Below are positions 1 through 8,150 of a DNA stretch of 47,659 nucleotides, piece after piece. Under the pieces are notes generated by a model. It saw nothing but the letters and a program-made list of their open reading frames with translations, was not told the DNA's origin and searched no databases. A program made the position numbers and the translations under genes. Source of the DNA: Clostridia bacterium (GTDB taxonomy: Bacteria; Bacillota; Clostridia; Christensenellales; Aristaeellaceae); contig JAUNNK010000005.1 of assembly GCA_030537335.1 (NCBI GenBank), forward strand, positions 1 to 47,659, given 5' to 3'. Positions within the stretch are counted from its first letter, which is position 1. The number at the start of each line of letters is the position of its first letter.

Positions 1-1416
1 GGTGGGTTCAACGGTGGGCTCGACGACGGGCTCGTAGGCGAAGAGTGCCTCCAGGAACTCCGCGTTCACGCTGCGGCTGCTGCCCTCGATGCCGGCGGCT
101 GCCATGTAGGCCTCCAGCGCGCGGCTGGTGGCGCTGTCAAAGGTGCCGCTGATCTTGCCGGTCATGAAGCCCAGCTCCACCAGCTTGTTCTGCAGTTCCT
201 TCACGCGGACGCCGGTATCGCCGCGCTTCAGGGTGATGAAGTCCTCGCACTCCGGTGCGCTGCTCTTGTACAGGGCCTTCAGGGTCTTGACGCCGGCGAC
301 GCCGTCCGCCTTCAGACCGGCGGTCTCCTGGAACAGCTTCACGGCTTCCTTGGTGCGGCTGCCGAAGTCGCCGTCCACGGGCTCGGCCAGGTAGCCCAGC
401 TCGCGCAGGCGGGACTGGAGCTTCTCAACGCGGATGCCGCTGTAGCCCTTGGAGAGGGTTACGTAGGTCACATATTCCGGGGCGTTGGCGGCGAACAGGC
501 GCTCCTGAACCTGGGCGCTGGCCACGCCGTCCTGGGTGAAGCCGATGGCGTCCTGGAAGTAGCGCACCGCGCGGCGGGTTCTGCTGCCGAAGATGCCGTC
601 CACGGAGCCACAGCTGTAACCCAGCTCGTTCAGGCGGGTCTGCATTGCGCGCACCGCATCGCCGCGGTCGCCGACGCTCAGAGAGCTGTAGCCGGAGGCG
701 GTCTGCGGGATGGTCTCCGCAGTCTCGCCCTCCAGGGCGATGTAGCGGATGCCGGCCTCAACAGGGCTCAGGTTGGCGAAGTCGCCCTCCTGCTCCACGG
801 CGGCGCTGACCACGATGTAGGGGAAATCTGCGGAATAGGCGCTGTTCATGGGATCCGGCTCCGCCAGGGTGACCAGCAGGCCGCCCAGGCGCAGATCGTC
901 CTCCTCCGCGTTGTACAGGCCCACGCCAACGTAGAGCGTGCCGGCTGCGTCGAAGGCGTAGCGCTCGATCGTGATGTAAGTGACGGGAACCTCAGAAAGC
1001 TGCACGCGGTAGCTGGCAGTGGCGGCGTCATAGGATATGGCCGTCTCGGTCAGCGGGATCTCCGGCAGCTGCTGCATGCCGCCGAAGGAGGCCCAGGCGT
1101 ACTCCTGCACCAGCTCGGCAGGGACGTTCAGCGCAACGCCCTCGCCGGTGACCAGCGCGTTCAGCGCAGCCCAGTTCTGGCAGATCAGCGCGATCTGCGT
1201 CCAGACAAATTCGGGGTTGCCCGCGTCGTAGGCGACCTCGCCCTCGATGCCCATGTTGCGGGCCAGGCTGTCAAGCACGGGGATCATCTCATAGAGCTTA
1301 TCCTCCGTGGTCATGGGTTCCAGAATCGTGAGTTCGGTGTTGGTCACAGGCTCGGCGAACGCGAACGCGGAGATCGCCAGCATTGCGGCCATAAGGATGC
1401 ACAGGATTTTCTTCAT
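1..1416 (-). CDS. Secreted peptidoglycan-binding repeat protein (partial, C-terminus off window)
   Basis: The frame is open from an ATG at 1416 to the left edge (472 codons seen), so the C-terminus is missing. It begins with a Sec-type signal peptide (MKKILCILMAAMLAISAFAFA, cleavage expected after AFA) behind a GGGAGGAG ribosome-binding site. Residues about 25-235 form a domain I do not recognise. After that come three peptidoglycan-binding type 1 repeats at about 239-303, 314-378 and 390-455, each with the pattern LQ..L.ELGY...DG.FG..T..AV..FQ. Such proteins are exported and attach to the cell wall. What the unrecognised N-terminal domain does cannot be told. The window stops inside or just after the third repeat, so a catalytic domain could lie beyond it. 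Confidence 0.8.
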   Translation of the reverse strand, partial: MKKILCILMAAMLAISAFAFAEPVTNTELTILEPMTTEDKLYEMIPVLDSLARNMGIEGEVAYDAGNPEFVWTQIALICQNWAALNALVTGEGVALNVPAELVQEYAWASFGGMQQLPEIPLTETAISYDAATASYRVQLSEVPVTYITIERYAFDAAGTLYVGVGLYNAEEDDLRLGGLLVTLAEPDPMNSAYSADFPYIVVSAAVEQEGDFANLSPVEAGIRYIALEGETAETIPQTASGYSSLSVGDRGDAVRAMQTRLNELGYSCGSVDGIFGSRTRRAVRYFQDAIGFTQDGVASAQVQERLFAANAPEYVTYVTLSKGYSGIRVEKLQSRLRELGYLAEPVDGDFGSRTKEAVKLFQETAGLKADGVAGVKTLKALYKSSAPECEDFITLKRGDTGVRVKELQNKLVELGFMTGKISGTFDSATSRALEAYMAAAGIEGSSRSVNAEFLEALFAYEPVVEPTVEPT

Positions 1417-1531
1417 GATGTTCACTCCTCCCCATCGGGTTTCAACCGATGTGTTTTTTAGACGGTTTTGCCTGGATGAAAGTTCAATGAAATTGGGAAA
1501 TTAACATATTTAACATTGCACGTCGGGAAGC

Positions 1532-2362
1532 TCAGAGGCGCTCCAGGAAGGAGTGCATCTCGCCGTTCGTCTTGTAGCCGGGCAGAGTGTCCAGGTTCAC
1601 CTTGTGCAGGCTGGCGAACAGGTTGATCTCCACGTTGGGGTTGACCGCGCGCAGGCTGCGTATCAGCTCCTTGGTCTCCTTGCGCTTGGACGCGCCCGCG
1701 TCGTAGGCGGCGGATTCGGAGAAGCGGCACGCGCAGCGCAGGAAGGTCAGGCCGTTGTAGCGCTGCCAGGCCAGGACGTCGTCCTCGCGGACGCAGTACA
1801 GCGGGCGGATCAGCTCCATGCCCTCGAAGTTCGTGCTGCGCAGCCGGGGAACCATGCCCTGGAGCTGCGCGCCGTAGGTCATGGACATCAGCGCCGTCTC
1901 GATCACGTCGTTCAGGTGGTGGCCCAGGGCGATCTTGTTGCAGCCCCGGCGCTGGGCCTCGGCGTATAGGTGGCCCCGGCGCATGCGGGCGCAGATGTAG
2001 CAGGGGTTCTCCCCGGCGGCCTGCTCCGAGGCCGAGAACACGTCCGTCTCGAAAATGGTCAGCGGAATGCGCAAAAGCCGCGCGTTCTCCTCGATCTGCC
2101 TGCGGTTCTCCGGGCTGTAGCCGGGGTCCATGCAGATGAACTCCAGCTCGAAGGGAACCTCGCTGAAGGGCTGCAGGTGCTTCATCAGCATCGCCAGCAG
2201 CCAGGAGTCCTTGCCGCCGGAGATGCACACCGCGATCTTGTCGCCGCTCTGGATCAGCTCGTAGCGCTTGATGGCCGCGATGAAGGGATTCCACAGCTCC
2301 TTGCGGTACTTCTTGATGAGGCTGCGCTCGGCAAGCTGATGGGTTTCAAGCTCACGTGCCAT
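1532..2362 (-). CDS. TtcA-like tRNA 2-thiolation PP-loop ATPase
   Basis: 276 aa. The PP-loop signature SGGKDS is at residues 48-53, the family GHHLND motif at 147-152, and a CYIC pair at C121/C124 with further cysteines at C210/C212. This is the layout of TtcA-type enzymes, which adenylate cytidine 32 of tRNA and replace its oxygen with sulfur using an Fe-S cluster held by such cysteines. The start codon overlaps the end of the tcdA-like gene by 11 bases, so the two are probably translationally coupled. Clostridial genomes carry several TtcA paralogues whose tRNA targets are not all known, so the family call is firm and the exact base is not. Confidence 0.85.
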   Translation of the reverse strand: MARELETHQLAERSLIKKYRKELWNPFIAAIKRYELIQSGDKIAVCISGGKDSWLLAMLMKHLQPFSEVPFELEFICMDPGYSPENRRQIEENARLLRIPLTIFETDVFSASEQAAGENPCYICARMRRGHLYAEAQRRGCNKIALGHHLNDVIETALMSMTYGAQLQGMVPRLRSTNFEGMELIRPLYCVREDDVLAWQRYNGLTFLRCACRFSESAAYDAGASKRKETKELIRSLRAVNPNVEINLFASLHKVNLDTLPGYKTNGEMHSFLERL

Positions 2363-3080
2363 TCTGCTTCACCTCCTCGATCAGATCCCGGACAACCTCT
2401 CCGGCGAGGATCAATCCCGCCGCCGCAGGGACGAAGGCCATTGAGCCGGGCGTGGCGCGCCTGCCATCCGGCGCGTCCTCGGCCTCGCCCAGGGGCGTGC
2501 GCGCCTCCTCCTCGGAGTAGACCACCTTCAGCTTCTTCACGCCCTTGCGCTTGAGCAGGTTGCGCATGGCCCGGGCCAGCGGGCAGACCTTCGTGCTGTA
2601 GATGTCCGCCACGCGGAAGCGGCTGGGGTCGAGCTTGTTGCCCGCGCCCATGGAGCTGATGACGGGAACGTTCGCCGCCTGGGCGCGCAGTACGATCTCC
2701 AGCTTGGCGCTGACGGTGTCCACCGCGTCCACCACGTAGTCGTACTGGGAGAAGTCGAAGGTATCGGCGTTCTCCGGCAGGAAGAAACAGTTGTGGCGGT
2801 TCACCTGAATCTCCGGACAGATGTCGCGCACGCGCTCCGCCGCCGCGTCCACCTTCCGCATGCCGAGGGTGGCGTGGGTGGCGATGATCTGCCGGTTCAG
2901 GTTGGTGAGCGAAACCTCGTCGTTGTCGATCAGATCCAGCGTGCCCACGCCGCTGCGTGCCAGGGCCTCGACCACGTAGCCGCCCACGCCGCCCACGCCG
3001 AACACCGCTACGCGGCTGCGGTGCAGCTTCTCCATGGCGTCTGCTCCGATCAGCAGCTCCGTGCGGGAAAATTGGTTCAT
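2352..3080 (-). CDS. tcdA: tRNA threonylcarbamoyladenosine dehydratase (ThiF/E1-like)
   Basis: 242 aa. The frame is open further upstream, but the start at 3080 (MNQFSRTELL) is chosen because GAGGTG lies just before it and because the upstream part would run into the MATE gene. The Rossmann motif GVGGVGGYV is followed by a LIDNDEVSLTNLNRQI stretch typical of E1-like adenylating enzymes. TcdA cyclises t6A37 in ANN-decoding tRNAs to ct6A in an ATP-dependent dehydration. It sits 31 bases after the MATE gene and overlaps the TtcA-like gene, giving two tRNA-modification enzymes in one operon. Confidence 0.88.
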   Translation of the reverse strand: MNQFSRTELLIGADAMEKLHRSRVAVFGVGGVGGYVVEALARSGVGTLDLIDNDEVSLTNLNRQIIATHATLGMRKVDAAAERVRDICPEIQVNRHNCFFLPENADTFDFSQYDYVVDAVDTVSAKLEIVLRAQAANVPVISSMGAGNKLDPSRFRVADIYSTKVCPLARAMRNLLKRKGVKKLKVVYSEEEARTPLGEAEDAPDGRRATPGSMAFVPAAAGLILAGEVVRDLIEEVKQNGT

Positions 3081-3111
3081 GCAATTGCACCTCGTCAAAT
3101 GTCGTCGATAA

Positions 3112-4485
3112 TCATGCAGCCTTGCCGTCGGCGGCGGTGAGAATGTCCGCGCGGGGGAGATCCCGGAAGAAGCGCAGCGCAAAGGGCAGGGACAACAGAC
3201 CCGTCAGCACGTCCGCGCAGGGCTGGGCAAGCTGCAGGCCCGTCACGCCCAGCAGCGGCGCGAGCACCAGCAGCAGCGGGATGAAGCACAGTCCGCCGCG
3301 CAGGCTGGCCAGCAGCAGCGCCCGTCCCTTCAGCCCGCAGGTCTGAAACAGCATGCTGGGGGACAGGTTCAGCGCGGAGAACACCAGGCCGATGCAGACC
3401 AGCCGCAGCGCGCGGCTGCCGATGCGCAGCACCTCAGGATCGCTCTGGAAGCGCGCCACGATCTGCGGCGCGAAGATCAGCCCGACGCAGCCCAGCAGCG
3501 CCAAAATCGCGATGGTCACCAGCAGTGTAAAGCGGAAGGCCCTGCGCAGACGGGCGTACTTCTGCGCCTGATAGTTGAAGCCGGCCACCGGCTGGAAGCC
3601 CTGGCACACGCCGATGGCGATGCCGATCATGAAGGACTGGCAGCGTGCGGTGATGGCCATGGCGGACACGCACGCGTCGCCGTAGACCCCGGCGCAGTGG
3701 TTCAGCACGCCGCTGGACACGCTCATCAGGCCCTGGCGGAACAGGTTGGGAAAGCCCGTGGACAGGATGTCCCAGATGGTGTGCAGGTTCGCGGAGAAGT
3801 TGCGGGGGGACAGGCGGCTCTGGGTGTGGCGCTGGAACAGCACCAGCAGCACGATGAAGCTCACCGTCTGGCTCAGCGCCGTGGAGAGTCCCGCGCCGGA
3901 CACGCCCATGTGCAGGCCGTAGATGAAGATGGGATCGCCGACCATGTTCAGGATCGCGCCCAGGCTCAGGCCGATCATGGCGTAGAAGGCCATGCCCTCG
4001 TAGCGCAGCACGTTGTTGAGCACCAGCGAGGCGATCAGCATCGGCGCGGCGGCGAGGATGTACACGCCGTAATCCCGGGCGTAGGGGAGGATGGTGGCAG
4101 TGCTGCCCATCGCGCGCATCAGCGGGTCGATCAGCGGGACACCCAGCAGCAGAAACAACGCGCCCACGCCGATGGCCAGAAAGAAGCTGGTGGAGGCGTA
4201 GTGGGAGGCTGCGTCCGCGTCCTGCTTCGCCAGCAGACGGGAGATCACGCTGCCCGCGCCGTGGCCCAGCATGAAGCCGATGGCCTGCAGCACCGTCATC
4301 AGCGTGAACACCACGCCCACCGCGCCGCTGGCGCTCACCCCCAGCGAGCCCACGAAGTAGGTATCGGCCAGGTTGTAGATGTTCGAGATGAGCATGCTGA
4401 TGATCGTCGGCACGGACAGGGAGACGATCAGGCGCTCCACCGGGGTCTGTGTCATCTTTTGATAGTGCAATTCCGCCTGCGTCAT
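3112..4485 (-). CDS. MATE family efflux transporter
   Basis: 457 aa and about twelve hydrophobic segments, the usual size and layout of MATE cation-coupled antiporters. The N-terminus (TPVERLIVSLSVPTIISM, then NIYNLADTYFVG) matches the NorM/DinF-like clostridial subgroup, and the second half repeats the fold. It probably exports cationic drugs or metabolites through the cell membrane; the substrate cannot be read from sequence. It is the first gene of a minus-strand unit with tcdA and the TtcA-like gene. A TATAAT-like element is at about 4517-4522 upstream, without a convincing -35. Confidence 0.9.
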   Translation of the reverse strand: MTQAELHYQKMTQTPVERLIVSLSVPTIISMLISNIYNLADTYFVGSLGVSASGAVGVVFTLMTVLQAIGFMLGHGAGSVISRLLAKQDADAASHYASTSFFLAIGVGALFLLLGVPLIDPLMRAMGSTATILPYARDYGVYILAAAPMLIASLVLNNVLRYEGMAFYAMIGLSLGAILNMVGDPIFIYGLHMGVSGAGLSTALSQTVSFIVLLVLFQRHTQSRLSPRNFSANLHTIWDILSTGFPNLFRQGLMSVSSGVLNHCAGVYGDACVSAMAITARCQSFMIGIAIGVCQGFQPVAGFNYQAQKYARLRRAFRFTLLVTIAILALLGCVGLIFAPQIVARFQSDPEVLRIGSRALRLVCIGLVFSALNLSPSMLFQTCGLKGRALLLASLRGGLCFIPLLLVLAPLLGVTGLQLAQPCADVLTGLLSLPFALRFFRDLPRADILTAADGKAA

Positions 4486-4554
4486 GGCCGGTCCCCTCCG
4501 TGCAAATTCGATGCTTTATTATAGAAGAAAAGCTGTTAATTCCTCTAGCGCATG

Positions 4555-4586
4555 AAAAAACTGACCTGCCGGATGGCGGGTCAGTT
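4555..4586 (-). terminator. Rho-independent terminator
   Basis: On the minus strand a stem of ACTGACC(C/T)GCC type (arms 4560-4570 and 4575-4585, loop of four) is followed by a run of T. It ends the GtrA/small secreted protein transcript just upstream of the MATE gene. Confidence 0.85.
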
Positions 4587-4603
4587 TCATGAGGGTGTCC
4601 GGC

Positions 4604-5200
4604 TTACAGCACGGTGAAGGTGCCGATGATGCGCGCCGCGATGACCATGAAGTCCGAATCGGACTGGGGGGTGAACACGAAGTTCAGCACCCGGTCGTTC
4701 AGCAGCGCGGCGCAGCAGCTCACGTCCTCGTCGGTGAGGTCGTAGACGACGAATTGCGTGCCGTTGAATTCGTACACACCGGAGGTCTGGGGCTGGGCGG
4801 TCTCCTGAATCAGCGCGCAGAGGGTGTCGATGTCGGAGCAGTCGGTGATCCAGCTCTGGATGTAGAGCCAGCGCTCAGCGGCGGCGTCGCTCAGGCAGTA
4901 CAGCACGCCGTTCTGGGCCATCTCGTCGCTGACCTCATAGTGCAGCCAGTCGGCGGGCAGCTCCAGCGAAAAGCCGTCCTCAAAGGCGAGGGTCAGGTAG
5001 GTCGGCTCTGCGGCAGGCTCCTCCTCTGGAGTCTCGGTGGTTTCCTCCGCGTCCGCAGTGATGACCTGCGCCGGGGCAAAGGCGTTGTTGGGTTCCGCTG
5101 AAGCTGTGGCGGTGGATTCGGAAGCGACGCTCGTCTCCTGGGCCAGCGCGCCGCAGCACAGCAGCGTCAGCGCCAGCAGCGCACAGATAAATTGCTTCAT
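4604..5200 (-). CDS. Small secreted protein of unknown function
   Basis: 198 aa from the ATG at 5200, which has AAGGAG eight bases upstream; a longer in-frame start has no ribosome-binding site. A signal peptide (MKQFICALLALTLLCCGALA) is followed by an acidic Glu/Thr/Pro/Ala-rich stretch to about residue 65. The remaining ~130 residues form a compact domain with alternating hydrophobic strands (TLAFEDGFSLELPADW, YEFNGTQFVVYDL, NFVFTPQ) ending in IIGTFTVL. The pattern resembles the small PsbP/Mog1-like domains that are common in Firmicute secreted proteins, but I cannot assign a family with certainty. It follows the GtrA gene by 34 bases and ends at a strong terminator. Confidence 0.75.
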   Translation of the reverse strand: MKQFICALLALTLLCCGALAQETSVASESTATASAEPNNAFAPAQVITADAEETTETPEEEPAAEPTYLTLAFEDGFSLELPADWLHYEVSDEMAQNGVLYCLSDAAAERWLYIQSWITDCSDIDTLCALIQETAQPQTSGVYEFNGTQFVVYDLTDEDVSCCAALLNDRVLNFVFTPQSDSDFMVIAARIIGTFTVL

Positions 5201-5234
5201 ATAGATTGCTCCTTGTCTGAGATGGATCTGCTCC

Positions 5235-5696
5235 TCAGGAGTCTCTCCGGCGGAAGATCCAGAATTTGCTTGCAAAGTAGTTGAGAATCACGACGATCAC
5301 GTTGGAGAGCAGCTTGGCGATCAGGTGGTTCATGCCCAGCAACAGCACGCAGCCCTCCACAAACACCACGTCGAAGCCCAGGGAAAGCAGGCGCGCGGTC
5401 ACGAAGCCCGGCACCTCCCGGCGCAGCACCTCCCGCGTCCAGTCCGGGCTGCGGAACACGTATTTCTTGTTGGCCCAGAACGCGAACGCCACCGACAGCA
5501 CCCACGCCAGGATGTTTGCCACCAGAATCAGCGTGGGGTGATCCGGCGCGCCGCCGGTGATGGCGGCCCAGCCCTGGGTGATGCCGGCGTAGACGCCGTA
5601 GTTGATCGCGGTGGTCAGCACCCCGGCCACGCAGTATACGAAGAGCTCGCGGAAGCGGTCGCTCTTCAGAAAATCCTTCAAACGTTTCATATGCAT
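5235..5696 (-). CDS. GtrA-like membrane protein
   Basis: 153 aa with four membrane segments. The pattern LFVYCVAGVLTTAINYGVY near the start and NYFASKFWIFR at the C-terminus is that of the GtrA/DPMS family. Members help move undecaprenyl-linked sugars across the membrane or sit in cell-surface polysaccharide modification. Two in-frame ATGs exist (5696 and 5690), with GAGAG upstream; either may be used. The gene has a near-consensus promoter upstream and shares a transcript with the small secreted protein downstream. Confidence 0.88.
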   Translation of the reverse strand: MHMKRLKDFLKSDRFRELFVYCVAGVLTTAINYGVYAGITQGWAAITGGAPDHPTLILVANILAWVLSVAFAFWANKKYVFRSPDWTREVLRREVPGFVTARLLSLGFDVVFVEGCVLLLGMNHLIAKLLSNVIVVILNYFASKFWIFRRRDS

Positions 5697-5719
5697 ACTT
5701 CTCTCATTTAATCCCTTTC

Positions 5720-5748
5720 ATTATAGCATCGGCGGCGGGTGCGGTCAA
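5720..5748 (-). promoter_or_regulatory. Sigma-A type promoter for gtrA-like gene
   Basis: On the minus strand TTGACC (5743-5748) and TATAAT (5720-5725) are separated by exactly 17 bases. The predicted start lies about 15-20 bases before the GtrA start codon. Confidence 0.8.
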
Positions 5749-5882
5749 CGGCTTCGCCGATTTGTCAGGATTGCGTCATTTTTCATGGCCTGCAAGTCGA
5801 TCTGCGGCCCGGACTGCCGCTCTCGCCCGGAGGACGACGTCTATTCAAGAATTGTTCATTCTTTTATAACCTATAAAACCTA

Positions 5883-5910
5883 TTGACTAAATGGAATGAT
5901 GTGCTATAAT
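5883..5910 (+). promoter_or_regulatory. Promoter of the copper-type operon
   Basis: TTGACT (5883-5888) and TATAAT (5905-5910) are separated by 16 bases, in the AT-rich stretch before the DUF2318 lipoprotein gene. The predicted transcript has a leader of about 70 bases. Confidence 0.8.
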
Positions 5911-5925
5911 ACCTCTACCGGGTAT
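5909..5925 (+). promoter_or_regulatory. CsoR-like operator palindrome
   Basis: ATACC-N7-GGTAT is a 17-base inverted repeat overlapping the end of the -10 box and the start site, where a repressor would block transcription. Its form matches my recollection of the copper-responsive CsoR operator class, such as the one ahead of copZA in Bacillus. No csoR gene is in the window, so the regulator would be encoded elsewhere. The assignment is an inference from the palindrome plus the copper-type genes behind it. Confidence 0.6.
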
Positions 5926-5985
5926 GGAAAAACATTGGAAATTTGTGAGACCGATCCCTTTGTAGGGCAAAAAGAGGGAAAGAAA

Positions 5986-6546
5986 ATGAACAGAAAGATT
6001 GTAAAGCTGATTGCATTGCTGTGTGCACTGATTCTGACGCTTGCGGCCTGCAGCGGCAAAACGCCTGCGGCCACCGAGGCTCCGGCAGCGGAAGCTCCAG
6101 CCACCGAGGCTCCGGCAGCGGCGACTGAGGCGCCTGCCGCGGAAGTGGTTGCGCAGGCGGAGACTGCGGAGGAGACGGCGGCGGTCGATGGTCTGACGAT
6201 TCCGCTGTCCTCCCTGACGGAGCAGCCGCTGTTCGTCGACTGGAACCAGGATGGCACGGCCATGCAGCTGATCGCGCTGATCGACAGCGAAGGCGCGCCG
6301 CAGCTGGCCTACAACACCTGCCAGGTGTGTGCGGGCTCGCCCTACGCTTACTTTGAATATCAGAACGGCGTTCTGGTGTGCCAGAACTGCGGCAACCGCT
6401 TCGCGCTGAGCTCGGTGGGCAAGGTGTCCGGCGGCTGCAACCCGATGCCTGTGACGAACTATGAAAACGACGGCGCGCAGCTCGTCGTTCCGGAGGACGT
6501 GCTTGCGCAGGCGGCGCTGTCCTTCAAGAACTGGAAGGCGTTTTAA
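5986..6546 (+). CDS. DUF2318-type Cys-rich lipoprotein
   Basis: 186 aa from the ATG at 5986 (GAGGGAAAG upstream). A lipoprotein signal ends at LAAC, so Cys21 would be lipidated and the protein anchored outside the membrane. Residues about 23-60 are a low-complexity Ala/Pro/Glu/Thr linker with TEAPAAE-type repeats. The C-terminal domain carries a CQVC pair and a CQNC pair some 26 residues apart, the arrangement of DUF2318, described as a putative metal- or Fe-S-binding domain. The next gene starts 2 bases later and is an HMA/SafE/cupredoxin-like fusion, which supports a role in copper or other metal handling at the cell surface. Confidence 0.8.
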   Translation: MNRKIVKLIALLCALILTLAACSGKTPAATEAPAAEAPATEAPAAATEAPAAEVVAQAETAEETAAVDGLTIPLSSLTEQPLFVDWNQDGTAMQLIALIDSEGAPQLAYNTCQVCAGSPYAYFEYQNGVLVCQNCGNRFALSSVGKVSGGCNPMPVTNYENDGAQLVVPEDVLAQAALSFKNWKAF

Positions 6547-6548
6547 AG

Positions 6549-7925
6549 ATGAGTTACATTCGCAAGACCTGGCAGGTGGAGGGCATGCACTGCGTGCACT
6601 GTGAAGCCGCTGTCGCGGGCGCAGTGCGGACGCTGAAAGGGCTGAAGGACGTGCGGGTGAGCTTCCGCAAGGGCACGATGACGGCGCTGTGGGATGCGGA
6701 CATTCTGCCGTTTGAACGGATCGCCGCGCGGATTGCGGACGCGGGCTATACCCTTGTCGCCGAAAGGAAGCGCCGCTCTCTGTGGAAGGACGCGATTCAG
6801 CTGGTTCTGCTGCTGCTGGCGCTGGCGGCCATCTATTGGGTCATGACCTGCACGGTGGTGGCCGACTGGATGCGCGCATTCCCGGTGGCACGAGCGGGCA
6901 TGAGCCTGGGCATGCTGCTGGCGCTGGGCCTGATGACCTCGCTGCACTGCGTGGCCATGTGCGGCGGCATCAACATCGCCCAGAGCGCGAACGCCGCGCA
7001 GAAGGGGCGAAAGCCCGCGCGGGCAAACCTGATGTACAACCTGGGCCGCGTGATCTCCTACACGGTGATCGGCGGCGTCGTGGGCGCGCTGGGCTTGGCC
7101 ATCAGCATCAGCAGCACCGTCAAGGCCTGCATTCAGATCGCTGCGGCGGCCTTCATGCTCATCATGGCGCTGAACCTGCTGGGCGGCTTTGCCTGGCTGC
7201 GGCGCTTCACCATCAGCATGCCCAAGGGCCTGAGCCAGCGCATCATGGGCAGGAGCGCGGGCCACTCCTCCTTCATCATCGGACTGGCCAACGGCCTGAT
7301 GCCCTGCGGCCCGCTGCAGTCCATGCAGCTCTACGCCCTCTCCACCGGCAGCTGGTGGATGGGCGCGCTGTCCATGCTGTGCTTCAGCCTGGGCACGGTG
7401 CCGCTGATGCTGTGCATCGGCCTGATCGGCGGCAAGCTGAATCAGAAGTTCGCCCGGCCCATGCGCATCGTCTCGGCGGTTCTGGTGGTGCTGATGGGCA
7501 TGAGCATGCTCGTAAGCGGCCTTGCGCTGGCGGGCGTTGGCGTGGCTGCGGTTCCCATGGGCGAGGACGGCTATGCCGTGGTGCGCGATGGCGTGCAGTA
7601 CGTCTACTCCGAGGTGGACTACGGCAGCTATCCGGTGATCACCGTGCAGGCCGGCATTCCCGTAAAGTGGACGATTTATGCCGACGAAAACAAGCTCACC
7701 GGCTGCAACAACGAGATCATCGTGCCCGCCTACAGCCTGGATATTCCGCTTCAGGCCGGTGAAAACATCGTGGAATTCACGCCCACGCAGACCGGCGTGG
7801 TTCCCTACACCTGCTGGATGGGCATGATCCGCAGCAGCATCTACGTGGTGGACGAACTGAACGATGTGGAACCTGTGGAGGAGGCCAGTCCGGCTCCGGC
7901 GTATGTGCCCGCCTGCTGCATGTAA
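6549..7925 (+). CDS. HMA-SafE-cupredoxin-like fusion membrane protein
   Basis: 458 aa with three parts. Residues about 8-65 form a heavy-metal-associated (HMA) domain with the copper-binding motif MHCVHC (Cys15, Cys18). Residues about 78-320 hold around seven membrane segments of the SafE/UreH-like type (LMTSLHCVAMCGGINIAQS, NGLMPCGPLQSMQLYAL). Residues about 355-440 form an extracytoplasmic beta domain (VKWTIYADENKLTGCNN, then VPYTCWMGM) that looks like a cupredoxin with Cys and Met ligands. The whole reads as a membrane copper-trafficking protein that takes metal through the HMA and passes it to an outer cupredoxin site. It is often annotated only as a sulfite exporter; I see no evidence for sulfite. 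It is translationally coupled to the DUF2318 gene. Confidence 0.85.
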   Translation: MSYIRKTWQVEGMHCVHCEAAVAGAVRTLKGLKDVRVSFRKGTMTALWDADILPFERIAARIADAGYTLVAERKRRSLWKDAIQLVLLLLALAAIYWVMTCTVVADWMRAFPVARAGMSLGMLLALGLMTSLHCVAMCGGINIAQSANAAQKGRKPARANLMYNLGRVISYTVIGGVVGALGLAISISSTVKACIQIAAAAFMLIMALNLLGGFAWLRRFTISMPKGLSQRIMGRSAGHSSFIIGLANGLMPCGPLQSMQLYALSTGSWWMGALSMLCFSLGTVPLMLCIGLIGGKLNQKFARPMRIVSAVLVVLMGMSMLVSGLALAGVGVAAVPMGEDGYAVVRDGVQYVYSEVDYGSYPVITVQAGIPVKWTIYADENKLTGCNNEIIVPAYSLDIPLQAGENIVEFTPTQTGVVPYTCWMGMIRSSIYVVDELNDVEPVEEASPAPAYVPACCM

Positions 7926-8000
7926 ATACGCGGCGATGTGAGGGCGCCCGCCCTACGGCACAGAGCGGATTCGAGCAGCATTTTCAAAACCAGACGTAAG

Positions 8001-8031
8001 AAATCCAGTCCATTCTTGCCGGACTGGATTT
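8001..8031 (+). terminator. Hairpin terminator after the copper-type operon
   Basis: A perfect 11-bp stem (AAATCCAGTCC, 8001-8011, with GGACTGGATTT, 8021-8031) lies 75 bases past the fusion gene. The T-run is short (three), so it may be a weak or bidirectional terminator. Confidence 0.6.
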
Positions 8032-8069
8032 CGGGTGAAAACAGGCATACCAATCGGAAAGAAACATAG

Positions 8070-8104
8070 AGTCCCTATCCCTTTGATCTATGGGGATAGG
8101 GACT
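8070..8104 (-). terminator. Hairpin terminator after the histidine kinase
   Basis: A perfect 12-bp stem (AGTCCCTATCCC, 8070-8081, with GGGATAGGGACT, 8093-8104) lies about 45 bases past the kinase stop codon. On the minus strand it is followed by a T-rich stretch. Confidence 0.65.
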
Positions 8105-8150
8105 TGTTCGCTTAAACCGCGCCAGCGATGTGCCGGCGGCGGCTCGCCGC

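Noticed and set aside
5896-5985. An upstream start for the DUF2318 lipoprotein
   Set aside because: The extra 30 residues would begin inside the promoter, would precede the lipoprotein signal, and have no ribosome-binding site.
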